From positions 16,061-80,060 of the forward strand of contig JAHLLI010000023.1 of assembly GCA_020444245.1 (NCBI GenBank): DNA of 64,000 nucleotides, given 5' to 3'. The stretch's first letter is position 1. Each line of letters begins with the position of its first letter. Below the pieces are notes generated by a model. The model made no database searches and was not told where the DNA came from. It worked only from the letters and a program-made list of their open reading frames with translations. Positions 55,277-63,792 of this stretch are shown here, piece by piece. A program made the translations under genes and the position numbers. The DNA is from Actinomycetales bacterium (GTDB lineage Bacteria > Actinomycetota > Actinomycetes > Actinomycetales > Cellulomonadaceae).

Positions 55277-56532
55277 GCCGATGGCAGGTGCCGGCCTCGG
55301 TGCGCCGCGGATGGGGCGATGACGACGAGGGTTGCACCATCCTGCACGTGGACATGGACGCCTTCTTCGCGTCCGTGGAGCTGCTCCGTCGTCCGGACCT
55401 TCGCGGTCGGCCGGTGATCGTGGGCGGTGACGGACGGTCGGTCGTGCTCGCCGCGACGTACGAGGCGCGGGCGTTCGGCGTGCACTCCGCGATGCCGATG
55501 TCCGCGGCGAGGCGGCTGTGTCCGCAGGCCGTGGTGATCCCGCCCGAGCGACGGGCGTACACCGAGGCGTCGCGTCGGGTGATGGAGATCCTCGCCGACG
55601 TCACGGCGATCGTGGAGCAGGTGAGCGTCGACGAGGCGTACCTGGACGTGTCGGGCGCCCGGCGCCGGCTCGGCGCGCCCGCGCAGATCGGAGCCCTGGT
55701 GCGCCGCCGCGTCCGGGCCGAGCTCGGGCTGGCGTGCTCGGTCGGTGTCGCGACCACCAAGTCGGTCGCCAAGCTGGCGTCGGGCATGGCCAAGCCGGAC
55801 GGCATGCTCGTGGTGCCGCGCGACGCCACGGTCCGGATGCTCCACTCGCTGCCGGTCGAGGCGCTCGCCGGGGTCGGCGAGGCCACCAGGGAGCGCCTCG
55901 CGCGGTGGGGGATGACGACCGTGGCCGAGGTCGCCGCGGCCGATCTCCCGTTGCTGCAGCGCACCCTCGGTGTGGCGGCCGGCCGCCACCTGCACGACCT
56001 CGCGTGGGGCCGGGACCCTCGCCCCGTGGTGCCGCACCGGCCCGAGCGCAGCGTCGGGGCCGAGACCACGTTCGACGTCGACCGTACCGACCTGGTGTGG
56101 GTCGAGTCCCGCCTGCTGGAGCTCGCGGACCGGACCGCCCGCGAGCTGCGGGACCGCGACCTGCTGGCCCGCACCGTGAGCGTGAAGATCCGCACGGCGG
56201 ACTGGCAGACCCTGACGCGCTCGCGGACCCTGGCCGCGCCGACCGACGTGTCGCAGGAGGTCTTCGCCGCGGCTCGCGAGCTGCTCGGCGGTGTCGACCT
56301 GGCCGGTCGGGCGGTGCGGCTGGTCGGGGTGCGCGCCGAGGGCCTGGCACCGGCTGCGACCCGCCAGCCGACACTGGAGGAGGCGGTCCACGGGCCCGGT
56401 CGCCGCGCGGCCGAGCGAGCGATGGACGATGTGAGGCGGAGATTCGGGACGTCCGCGCTGGGTCCGGGTAGCACGATCGGCGGCCCACCTTCGCGTCCAA
56501 CTACCGCGCCTCGCGTGGCCGATCTATCCTGA
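55273..56532 (+). CDS. dinB: DNA polymerase IV (DinB, Y family)
   Basis: A 419-residue translesion polymerase. Catalytic motifs are HVDMDAFFASVE (Asp27) and SVDEAYLDVSG; ATYEARAFGVHSAMPMSAAR (in part) and SVGVATTKSVAKLASGMAKP are the palm and thumb signatures. The little-finger domain has ERSVGAETTF. The tail QPTLEEAV could be a weak clamp-binding peptide. The ATG overlaps the HEPN stop (ATGA), so both are one LexA-controlled transcript. Confidence 0.94.
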   Translation: MSRWQVPASVRRGWGDDDEGCTILHVDMDAFFASVELLRRPDLRGRPVIVGGDGRSVVLAATYEARAFGVHSAMPMSAARRLCPQAVVIPPERRAYTEASRRVMEILADVTAIVEQVSVDEAYLDVSGARRRLGAPAQIGALVRRRVRAELGLACSVGVATTKSVAKLASGMAKPDGMLVVPRDATVRMLHSLPVEALAGVGEATRERLARWGMTTVAEVAAADLPLLQRTLGVAAGRHLHDLAWGRDPRPVVPHRPERSVGAETTFDVDRTDLVWVESRLLELADRTARELRDRDLLARTVSVKIRTADWQTLTRSRTLAAPTDVSQEVFAAARELLGGVDLAGRAVRLVGVRAEGLAPAATRQPTLEEAVHGPGRRAAERAMDDVRRRFGTSALGPGSTIGGPPSRPTTAPRVADLS

Positions 56533-56566
56533 GCATGTCCCGTCCCGCCGGCATACGGAGGTAGCG

Positions 56567-56938
56567 ATGCCTCTGTCCGAGTACGAGCAGCGCGTGCTTG
56601 AGCAGATGGAGCGCCAGCTGCGCTCGGACGACCCCAAGCTCGCCTCGGCCCTGCACGGGCGAGGCGGCTCTCGGGTGCGCATCTGGATCCTCGCCGCCAT
56701 CGGTGGCCTGGCCGGGCTCGGCATGCTCATCGGCGGCGCCGCCGCGGCACTGCCCGTGCTCGGCGTCGTGGGTTTCGTCGTGATGTTCGGGTCGGTCCTG
56801 CTGGTGTTCTCCCGGCCCGGCCGCCGCTCCGTCGCCCCGGCCGCGCCCGGCGGCCCCGCGCCCGCCAAGCCGAAGAAGCAGGGGATGCTCAGCCGGTTCG
56901 AGGAGCGCTGGGAACGCCGTCGCGGCGAGCAGCGCTGA
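56567..56938 (+). CDS. DUF3040 membrane protein
   Basis: A 123-residue protein starting MPLSEYEQRVLEQMERQLRSDDPKLA, the DUF3040 signature, followed by two membrane helices (about residues 40-58 and 61-80) and a basic Pro/Lys-rich tail. DUF3040 proteins are conserved in actinobacteria upstream of mraZ, and their role is unknown. Shine-Dalgarno GGAGG precedes the ATG. The last 50 nt overlap the 3' end of the convergent transglutaminase gene. Confidence 0.9.
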   Translation: MPLSEYEQRVLEQMERQLRSDDPKLASALHGRGGSRVRIWILAAIGGLAGLGMLIGGAAAALPVLGVVGFVVMFGSVLLVFSRPGRRSVAPAAPGGPAPAKPKKQGMLSRFEERWERRRGEQR

Positions 56939-59045
56939 GAGCCTCGCCCACCTGCTTGACCCAACCGACCAGGTCGCTCGCGTCGACCGGCTGCGGGTGA
57001 GGCGCGTACCGGTAGGACTCGACGGCCGCGCTGAGCCGGTCGATCGCCGCGTGGGCCTCGCGCTCGTGGGCCGGGACCGCACGGTGCAGCTGGACCGCCA
57101 CCTGACGGGGTGTGCCGGCGTCGGACCAGGTCAGGCCCGAGCGCGCCGCCTCCCGGCGAAGCCGTTGCCAGGCTTCCTCGGGTCCCCAACCAGGACCGTG
57201 CACGGCCCCCCGACGGGCCAGGACCAGACCGCCACCACCGGCCAGGAGGACGACCGCCGCGAGCACGAACCAGGGGAGGCGGGAAGACGTCGAGCCGCCG
57301 GAGGTGGTGGTCGTCGTGCCTGCGTCCGGCTGCGTGGTGCTCGGCGGGGTCTGGGTCCCCGCTGACGGGACCAGGTTGTCCGGTTCCTGGGGCACCGCGG
57401 CGACCGCCGGGTTCGCGTAGGTCGGCGGCGCGCCGGTCTGCACGGCCGGGGTCGGCTCGAACCGCACCCAGCCGGCACCGGCGAACCACAGCTCGGGCCA
57501 GGCGTGCGCACGGTCGCCGGTCACCGAGATCGTGCCGTCGGCGCCGCGCTCGCCCGGCAGGAACCCGATCCCTACCCGGGAGGGGATGCCGAGGTCGCGG
57601 GCCATGACCGCCATCGCTGTGGCGTACTGGACGCAGTAGCCGGCGCGGTCGTTGAGGAAGTCCCACAGCGGGTCGTTGGTCTGGGCCGGCGGGATCTGGG
57701 TGGCGTACCGGAAGTCCGTGCCGCGGAAGTACGACTGCAGCGCCAGCGCCTGGTCGTAGGTGCCCGATGTGCCGTCGGTGATCTCGCGAGCCAGGTCGGC
57801 GATGCGGCTCGCGAACGGGGTGTCGGGCACCTGGAGCTCCGGCGAGCCCTCGGGGATCAGAGCGGCGTGGTCGGCACGCAGGGCCTCGGCGGTCAGGTCA
57901 CGCTGCGCGACGTCGACGTGGAAGGCCAGGCCCCTGGTGCTGCCCCCGACCACCTCGTCACGCACCGGGTCGTACTGCCACGACCCGTCGAGCGAGAGGG
58001 CACGTGGGTCGAGCGGGATCGGCAGGTGGTCCTGGCCGAAGTCACGCACGTTCACGTCGATCGACCCGGTGGGCTCCGCGGTGGTCGGCTCCGGCCACAG
58101 CACGCCGGTGGCCGGTTCGCGGTCGCCCGCCGGGGCCGGGTGCCACCGCTGGCCGTCGAAGTCCATCAGGGTCTGGGTGCGCAGCGGCCCGACGTCGGGC
58201 AGGTCGCTGGTGTACGTCAGGACCACCTGGCCGGGCTGGCTGCCGAGGTCGGCGCGCAGGTCGAGGCTGTCGGACAGGCTCAGCAGGCCCTGTCCGCCTC
58301 CGATGCCCGGCCCCCAGGTGGCGGGCAGACGCATCGAGCCGTAGCCCGGCAGGGCCGCCGCCAGCGGGCCGACCACGATCGCGACGACCGCCACCGTGAT
58401 CGTGACCGTGACGGCGAGCGGGGCCTCGTGCCACAGGCCGGCGTCGGGGCCGCGGGCCGGCCGGGTCAGCCACAGGAGCAGGAGCCAGACCGAGGCGCCG
58501 ATCAGCAGGCTGGCGGTGGACGGGGGGCGCTCGAACACGAGTGTGGGGACCCACAGGCCGGCCAGCGCGACGCCGGCCAGTCCCGCCATCCGCAGGGACA
58601 GCGCCAACGCGTCGATGACCACTGCGGCCATGGCCACCGCCGCCACCACGATGAGCTCGAGGCCACGGTCCGCGAGCACGGGGATGCGGCCCTCGTTCAC
58701 CGTCGCGGTCCCGGCGCGAACCAGGTCGGCCAGCCGGCCGAGGGTCTCGGTGCCGGGCAGTGCGGGGGTGGAGCCCTCGCCGCCGTAGCCGACCGACACC
58801 ACGAGGACCGCCGTGGCGAGCGCGGCCACGGGTGCCCACTCCGGCGGTCCGAAGGCCCGGGTCACAGCGGCCGCGGCCAGCACCAGCACCACGGCGACGG
58901 TGGCTGCCGTCAGCCATGGCCCAGGGGCCAGCAGCGCGCCGAGCGTGCCGAGCCCGGCTCTCACACCCACCGCGATCACCAGGGCGCCGAGCCAGACCCG
59001 CGGCCCGGTGACGGCACCGCGCGGGGCGGGGGCGAGCATCCTCAT
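56889..59045 (-). CDS. TgpA-type membrane transglutaminase-like protein
   Basis: A 718-residue protein: about six N-terminal membrane helices (residues 20-215), an external transglutaminase-like domain with Cys471 in AGYCVQYATAM and His514 in RAHAWPELWF, a Thr/Ser-rich stretch, another helix (WFVLAAVVLLAGGGGLVLA) and a cytoplasmic DUF4129-like tail. This is the DUF3488-transglutaminase-DUF4129 family, found with moxR and DUF58 genes. The true role is unknown. The ATG overlaps the DUF58 stop. Its 3' end overlaps the DUF3040 gene by 50 nt. Confidence 0.88.
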   Translation of the reverse strand: MRMLAPAPRGAVTGPRVWLGALVIAVGVRAGLGTLGALLAPGPWLTAATVAVVLVLAAAAVTRAFGPPEWAPVAALATAVLVVSVGYGGEGSTPALPGTETLGRLADLVRAGTATVNEGRIPVLADRGLELIVVAAVAMAAVVIDALALSLRMAGLAGVALAGLWVPTLVFERPPSTASLLIGASVWLLLLWLTRPARGPDAGLWHEAPLAVTVTITVAVVAIVVGPLAAALPGYGSMRLPATWGPGIGGGQGLLSLSDSLDLRADLGSQPGQVVLTYTSDLPDVGPLRTQTLMDFDGQRWHPAPAGDREPATGVLWPEPTTAEPTGSIDVNVRDFGQDHLPIPLDPRALSLDGSWQYDPVRDEVVGGSTRGLAFHVDVAQRDLTAEALRADHAALIPEGSPELQVPDTPFASRIADLAREITDGTSGTYDQALALQSYFRGTDFRYATQIPPAQTNDPLWDFLNDRAGYCVQYATAMAVMARDLGIPSRVGIGFLPGERGADGTISVTGDRAHAWPELWFAGAGWVRFEPTPAVQTGAPPTYANPAVAAVPQEPDNLVPSAGTQTPPSTTQPDAGTTTTTSGGSTSSRLPWFVLAAVVLLAGGGGLVLARRGAVHGPGWGPEEAWQRLRREAARSGLTWSDAGTPRQVAVQLHRAVPAHEREAHAAIDRLSAAVESYRYAPHPQPVDASDLVGWVKQVGEALSAARRDGVPSAPRTG

Positions 59046-60328
59046 CGGTGTGCCCCGACAACGAGGTCCCCGGTGTCCCTCAGCCGCTGCCACGATGCCC
59101 GCACGGGTTCACCGGGGCGCACGAGGCAGGCCGTCCAGCCCGCGCGGCGCAGCGCTCGGAGGGTCTCGTCCGCGACGAAGGTGGACGGGCCGGCGGCCCG
59201 CACCATCGCCCAGCCGTCATGGACGGTCGCGATCCGGGCCAGGTCACCCTGGGTCCGGGTGTCCAGCCCGCCCAGGACCGCGACCACGAGCTCGGAGCCG
59301 GCGCCGCGCGAGGTCAGGTCGCCGATCGCACCGTGCAGCCACCGGCGGGACGTCACCGGGTCCGGCGGGGTGGTGAGGTCGACGGCTTGGTCGAGCAGCG
59401 CGTCGGCGGCCAGCTCGTCGGCGCGGTGACGGCCGGCCGCGGAGTCGCCTGCCAGCATCCGGACGCGATGCCCGGACTCCAGCAGCGAGATCGCGACCGA
59501 GACGCCGAGCTCGATCGTCCACTCCAGCGCCTCGTCGTCGGTCGGCAGATCGAGCAGCACCGTCGCCGGGCGCCGCCCGGCGTGCTCGTCCTGACGCACC
59601 ACGAGCTCGCCCCGCCGGGCGGTCGAACGCCAGTGCACGCGCCGGGGGTCGTCGCCGGGTCGGTAGTCGCGCAGCGCGGTGTCGTCGGGTGCGGGACTGC
59701 GCGTCCCGCTCGCGGCGTGGGTGTCCAGCGAGGCGCTCCCGGTCGGCACGTGCAGGCGGGTGACCGGGGGGCGGACCGCGACCAGCCGCGCGGCGCCGAG
59801 CTCGCCGGACCAACGCACGGTGCCGAGCACGTCGCGCAGGTGGATCTCGAGCGGGCCCGCGGACCACCTGCCCCGTCGGGCCGGCGTGATCGTGTAGCGC
59901 AGCTGGACCTTCCCGGCCGCGCGCACGACCTTGGCCCGCAGCGGCCGGCCGCCGGACAGCTCGCGAGCGGCGCGCTCGCTCAGCCGCGCGCGGTCCAGGC
60001 CGGCACGGCCCAGCACCTCGATGGTGACCGAGGCGGTCTCGCCGACCGTCACCGGGTGCGGGTGCACCGTGCGGGTCACTCGCATGCCGACCCGGTGTGG
60101 ACCTGCGAGGTCGGCCGCGACGGTGGCGACCCCGGCGAGCACCGCGAGCGCCGCCAGCATCCCCGCCTGCACGATCGCTGGTACGCCCAGGGCCACGCCG
60201 ACGACCACAAGAGCGAGTCCGGCGGCGAGCAGCACGGTGCCGCGAGCCGTCGGGCGCAGGGAGCCGAGCCGGTCCCTGAGCCCCGGCTTCGCGCCGCCTC
60301 TCGCCTGGCGGCCGGCCTCGGTGCTCAC
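59042..60328 (-). CDS. DUF58 domain protein
   Basis: A 428-residue protein with two N-terminal membrane helices (about residues 30-75), a beta-rich region and a C-terminal DUF58/vWA-like domain: TALRDYRPGDDPRRVHWRSTARRGELVVRQDE (in parts) is the DUF58 signature. In such operons MoxR ATPases are thought to remodel DUF58/vWA partners. The GTG overlaps the moxR stop (GTGA) and the end overlaps tgpA, so all three genes are translationally coupled. Confidence 0.9.
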   Translation of the reverse strand: MSTEAGRQARGGAKPGLRDRLGSLRPTARGTVLLAAGLALVVVGVALGVPAIVQAGMLAALAVLAGVATVAADLAGPHRVGMRVTRTVHPHPVTVGETASVTIEVLGRAGLDRARLSERAARELSGGRPLRAKVVRAAGKVQLRYTITPARRGRWSAGPLEIHLRDVLGTVRWSGELGAARLVAVRPPVTRLHVPTGSASLDTHAASGTRSPAPDDTALRDYRPGDDPRRVHWRSTARRGELVVRQDEHAGRRPATVLLDLPTDDEALEWTIELGVSVAISLLESGHRVRMLAGDSAAGRHRADELAADALLDQAVDLTTPPDPVTSRRWLHGAIGDLTSRGAGSELVVAVLGGLDTRTQGDLARIATVHDGWAMVRAAGPSTFVADETLRALRRAGWTACLVRPGEPVRASWQRLRDTGDLVVGAHR

Positions 60329-61323
60329 CCGGTGGCGCGACGCCCGGGTCGGTGGGCGGCGGCGGGGACGGGGGTGGTGGCGACGGTCGCACGCACCGTC
60401 TCGGCCACCGAGCGGCCCGAGAGCCGCGCGTCGGTGCTCGGCAGCAGCCGGTGGGCCAGCACCGGTACGGCGAGCTCCTGGACGTCGTCAGGCAGGACGT
60501 GGTCGCGACCGTGCATCGCGGCGAGGGACTTGGCCACCCGCAGCAGCTGGATCGCGGCGCGCGGTGACGCGCCGAGCCGAAGCATCGGGTCGGACCGGGT
60601 CGCCGCGGCCAGGGCCACCACGTACTCCTTGACGGCGGTGGAGGCGTGCAGCCGGCGCGCGACGCCGACCAGTGCGTGCAGGTGCGCCACATCGGTCACG
60701 GGCCGCAGGTCGGCGAGCGGGTCGGCGTCCTCCTGGCGCTCGAGCATCTCCAGCTCCGCGCTCGCGGACGGGTAGCCCACCTGCAGCCGCGCCATGAAGC
60801 GGTCCCGCTGGGCCTCGGGCAGCGCGTAGGTGCCCTCCATCTCCACCGGGTTCTGGGTCGCGATGACCAGGAACGGGCGGGGGAGTGGATGGCTGACACC
60901 GTCGATCGTGACCTGGGCCTCCTGCATGCACTCCAGCAGGGCCGACTGGGTCTTGGGGGAGGCGCGGTTGATCTCGTCGCCGATCACGATGTTGGCGAAC
61001 ACCGGCCCGGGGTGGAACTCGAACTGCTGGTCGGACTGCCGGTAGACGCTGACCCCGGTGAGGTCGCTGGGCAGCAGGTCCGGGGTGAACTGGATCCGGC
61101 CCACCGTGCCGTCGATCGAGTGCCCGAGGGTCTTGGCGAGCGTGGTCTTGCCGACGCCCGGCACGTCCTCGATGAGCAGGTGACCCTCGGCGAGCAGGAC
61201 GGCGACGGTGTGCCTCACGAGGTCTGGCCGTCCCGTGATGACCGTCTCCATCGCGGCGCGGATGCGGCTGGCGGTGTCGGCCAGGTCGGCGACCTCACCG
61301 GCCGTCGGCAGTGCGTGGACCAT
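60325..61323 (-). CDS. MoxR-family AAA+ ATPase
   Basis: A 332-residue chaperone-like ATPase: Walker A EDVPGVGKTTLAK, Walker B GDEINRASPKTQSALLECMQE (in part), sensor 1 ATQNPVEMEGTYALPEAQRDRFM (in part) and the C-terminal ASPRAAIQLLRVAK. Typical MoxR length. It leads the operon moxR-DUF58-transglutaminase and has Shine-Dalgarno GGGAGGAAGG. Its likely role is to assemble or activate the downstream membrane proteins. It is divergent from the mraZ-led dcw cluster. Confidence 0.93.
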   Translation of the reverse strand: MVHALPTAGEVADLADTASRIRAAMETVITGRPDLVRHTVAVLLAEGHLLIEDVPGVGKTTLAKTLGHSIDGTVGRIQFTPDLLPSDLTGVSVYRQSDQQFEFHPGPVFANIVIGDEINRASPKTQSALLECMQEAQVTIDGVSHPLPRPFLVIATQNPVEMEGTYALPEAQRDRFMARLQVGYPSASAELEMLERQEDADPLADLRPVTDVAHLHALVGVARRLHASTAVKEYVVALAAATRSDPMLRLGASPRAAIQLLRVAKSLAAMHGRDHVLPDDVQELAVPVLAHRLLPSTDARLSGRSVAETVRATVATTPVPAAAHRPGRRATG

Positions 61324-61455
61324 CGTGTCCTTCCTCCCGGTGGGCAGAGCCTACGTGACGGGTGCGTACCGCGCCGCTCTCTCGTGTCACGCACCTGTTC
61401 GCACCGGCGTGCCGCCCGGACGGCCGCTGGTCGCGGCGTCGCGGCGCGGACCACT

Positions 61456-61496
61456 CCAGATCCCTCCACCCGGCCCCGCCAGATCCCTCCACCCGG
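61456..61496. repeat. 18-bp direct repeat upstream of mraZ
   Basis: CCAGATCCCTCCACCCGG occurs at 61456-61473 and 61479-61496, a 23-bp period. Each copy holds one CTCCAC, the complement of the MraZ-type GTGGAG hexamer. Confidence 0.8.
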
Positions 61497-61621
61497 AGCC
61501 TCGGGGGTCGGCGCGCGTCGGCGCCGGCCCCGTCCAGCGGCGGCCCACCCCGGCAGGAAGGGTCACCGCGACCGTTGGCCGGCCCGGCGGCGTCGACGGC
61601 TGACCTCGGGCCGTGAATCCC

Positions 61622-61637
61622 CTCCACATCTCTCCAC
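61622..61637 (-). promoter_or_regulatory. Reverse pair of MraZ-type boxes
   Basis: CTCCAC at 61622-61627 and 61632-61637 is two GTGGAG hexamers in reverse orientation with the 10-bp period seen in MraZ operators. Confidence 0.6.
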
Positions 61638-61691
61638 CATGTTGACCTGCTGATTCATCGAGATTCACCCGGTTGGATGGTCCCGCCACCC

Positions 61692-61723
61692 TTGTTTGTG
61701 GAGGGAAGTGGAGTAGCGTGGGG
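61692..61723 (+). promoter_or_regulatory. mraZ promoter containing three phased MraZ boxes
   Basis: A -35-like TTGTTT (61692-61697) and -10-like TAGCGT (61714-61719) are 16 bp apart. GTGGAG at 61698, GTGGAG at 61708 and GTGGGG at 61718 recur every 10 bp within and just past the spacer, the direct-repeat form bound by MraZ. Autorepression is the simple reading. Confidence 0.75.
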
Positions 61724-61773
61724 CCACCGGGAGGAGGGTGGGCCTCCTCGGGGAGTCGGGGGAGGTGGGCCGA

Positions 61774-62211
61774 GTGGGCTTCTTCCTCGGCACGTACACC
61801 CCGCGCCTCGACGACAAGGGCCGGCTGATCCTGCCCGCCAAGTTCCGACCCCAGCTGGCCGAGGGCCTCGTGCTCACTCGCGGCCAGGAGCGCTGCCTCT
61901 ACGTGTTCCCGGTCGCCGAGTTCCAGCGGCTGCACGAGCGGGCCCAGGCGGCACCGGTGTCCAACAAGCAGGCCCGCGACTACCTGCGCGTGCTGCTCTC
62001 CGGTGCGCACGACGACGTGCCCGACAAGCAGGGCCGTCTCAACATCCCGCCCGAGCTGCGCAAGTACGCCGGGCTGAGCCGCGACGTCGCCGTGATCGGT
62101 ACCGGCGGGCGTGCGGAGATCTGGGACGCGGCGGCCTGGGACACGTACCTGGCCGAGCACGTCGACGCCTACTCCGAGACCAGCGAGGAGGTGTTCCCCG
62201 GTGCCCTCTAG
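61774..62211 (+). CDS. mraZ: Transcriptional regulator MraZ
   Basis: A 145-residue AbrB-like protein with two swapped-hairpin repeats: [20 protein letters not shown] and [19 protein letters not shown] each carry the DxKGR signature. MraZ binds short direct repeats upstream of its own gene and represses the dcw cluster. The GTG at 61774, after Shine-Dalgarno GGAGG, gives the expected [10 protein letters not shown]; an in-frame upstream GTG would add 12 residues not seen in the family. Confidence 0.95.
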   Translation: MGFFLGTYTPRLDDKGRLILPAKFRPQLAEGLVLTRGQERCLYVFPVAEFQRLHERAQAAPVSNKQARDYLRVLLSGAHDDVPDKQGRLNIPPELRKYAGLSRDVAVIGTGGRAEIWDAAAWDTYLAEHVDAYSETSEEVFPGAL

Positions 62212-62395
62212 CTGACCCGGTCCGGCAGCCGCAGGCCCGACCCCGCACGACGAGGTCTCTCCCCGACCGCTCTGGCGCACTTCCCCGGTGCCAGAGGGGC
62301 GCGGAGGGAGACCTGGTCGGGTGGTGGAGGGCCACCCGACCGCCAACCCCGCCGCGCCGATGCGGTACCACGCACGAGTTCGCAGGAGAGAGCAG

Positions 62396-63382
62396 ATGGA
62401 GCAGCGGCACATCCCGGTGCTGCTCGACCGGTGCGTCGAGCTCCTCTCGCCTGCCCTCGGCGCACCCGACGCGGTGCTCGTGGACGTGACCCTGGGCATG
62501 GGCGGTCACAGCGAGGCGATGCTCGAGCGCCACCCGCACCTGCGCGTCGTCGGCCTGGACCGCGACCCGCAGGCGATCGCGATGGCGTCGCGGCGGCTGG
62601 CCCGGTTCGCCGACCGGTTCACGGCCGTGCACGCGGTCTACGACGACGTGCTCGAGGTCGTCGAGGACGTGGTCGGCCGGCCCGTGCAGGGACTCCTCGC
62701 CGACCTCGGCGTCTCGTCGCTGCAGCTGGACGAGGTCGACCGCGGGTTCGCCTACGCCCAGGACGCACCGCTGGACATGCGGATGGACCCGAGCGTCGGC
62801 CCCAGCGCTGCCGACGTGCTGGCCACCGCGGACGAGCGTGAGCTGACCCGGATCCTGCGCTCGTACGGCGAGGAGCGCTTCGCGGCGCGGATCGCCGCGC
62901 GCATCGTGCGGGTGCGGCGTACCGCACCGCTGACCCGCACCGGTGAGCTGGTCGACCTGGTGCGCTCGGCCATCCCGGCCGCGGCCCGCGCGACCGGCGG
63001 TCACCCCGCCAAGCGCACGTTCCAGGCGCTGCGGATCGAGGTCAACGCCGAGCTCGAGGTGCTCGAGCGCGCCCTGCCCGCCGCCGTCGAGACGCTCGGC
63101 GTGGACGGCCGGATCGTGGTCCTGGCGTACCACTCGCTCGAAGACCGCCTGGTCAAGCGCGCGCTCGCGCGCGGCGCCACGTCCAGCGCGCCGGCCGGGC
63201 TCCCCGTCGAGCCCGAGACGCACCGGCCCTACCTCGAGCTGCTCACCCGCGGTGCCGAGACCGCCTCCGAGGCCGAGACCGCTGCCAACCCGCGCTCGTC
63301 ATCGGTACGGCTGCGGGCCGCGCGCCGGCTGCGTCCGACGCCGGACCACCTGCGCACCGTGACGGCGAGGTGGGTCGCATGA
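62396..63382 (+). CDS. rsmH: 16S rRNA (cytosine-1402-N4)-methyltransferase RsmH
   Basis: A 328-residue SAM-dependent enzyme that methylates C1402 in the 30S decoding centre. [13 protein letters not shown] at the N-terminus, the SAM motif [40 protein letters not shown] and [13 protein letters not shown] are family signatures. A 184-bp leader separates it from mraZ. Shine-Dalgarno AGGAGAGAG precedes the ATG at 62396. The stop overlaps ftsL (ATGA). Confidence 0.96.
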   Translation: MEQRHIPVLLDRCVELLSPALGAPDAVLVDVTLGMGGHSEAMLERHPHLRVVGLDRDPQAIAMASRRLARFADRFTAVHAVYDDVLEVVEDVVGRPVQGLLADLGVSSLQLDEVDRGFAYAQDAPLDMRMDPSVGPSAADVLATADERELTRILRSYGEERFAARIAARIVRVRRTAPLTRTGELVDLVRSAIPAAARATGGHPAKRTFQALRIEVNAELEVLERALPAAVETLGVDGRIVVLAYHSLEDRLVKRALARGATSSAPAGLPVEPETHRPYLELLTRGAETASEAETAANPRSSSVRLRAARRLRPTPDHLRTVTARWVA

Positions 63383-63792
63383 GCGCCGCACAGTCCTCGG
63401 CCGTCCGCGCCCCGGCTCGCCCGGCGCCGCGGCCCACCCCTGCGCCGGCACCACCCCGGCTGCGCGTCGTCCCCGCGCCGCGCCGGGCCAGGACCCGGGT
63501 GCCGTTCGTCGCGCTGTGCATGGCGGTGCTCGCAGCATCGCTGCTCGGGGTCCTGCTGCTGAACACCGCGATGGCCCAGGGCGAGTACGAGCGCTACGGC
63601 CTGGCGACCCGGCTGGCCCAGTCCGCGCAGCAGCAGCAGGAGCTCGTGACCGAGGTCGACGAGGCGGCCGCGCCCGCGCGGCTCGCCGCGCGGGCCAAGG
63701 CGCTGGGGATGGTGCCGTCGACCACGGGTGGCTACCTGCGCCTGTCGGACGGCGCGGTCCTGGGCAACCCGACCCCGGCCGGTCGCGGATGA
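63379..63792 (+). CDS. ftsL: FtsL-like cell-division membrane protein
   Basis: A 137-residue bitopic protein: a Pro/Ala-rich basic cytoplasmic region (about 40 residues), one membrane helix ([21 protein letters not shown], split), and an external coiled coil ([21 protein letters not shown]) ending in [20 protein letters not shown]. Position between rsmH and ftsI, size and topology identify it as FtsL, whose sequence is poorly conserved. It overlaps both neighbours by 4 nt. Confidence 0.85.
   Translation: MSAAQSSAVRAPARPAPRPTPAPAPPRLRVVPAPRRARTRVPFVALCMAVLAASLLGVLLLNTAMAQGEYERYGLATRLAQSAQQQQELVTEVDEAAAPARLAARAKALGMVPSTTGGYLRLSDGAVLGNPTPAGRG

Larger units (their letters stand above)
61324..61773 (+). 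other. 450-bp non-coding region between moxR and mraZ
   Basis: No gene is seen. It holds an 18-bp direct repeat, reverse-oriented and forward-oriented GTGGRG hexamers, and the presumed mraZ promoter. The moxR promoter must also lie here on the minus strand but was not located. Confidence 0.7.

Noticed and set aside
62193..62300. Repeat of TTCCCCGGTGCC around the mraZ 3' end with CCCTCT/AGAGGG complementarity as a terminator
   Set aside because: The complementary pieces are about 85 nt apart and short, so a stable hairpin is unlikely.
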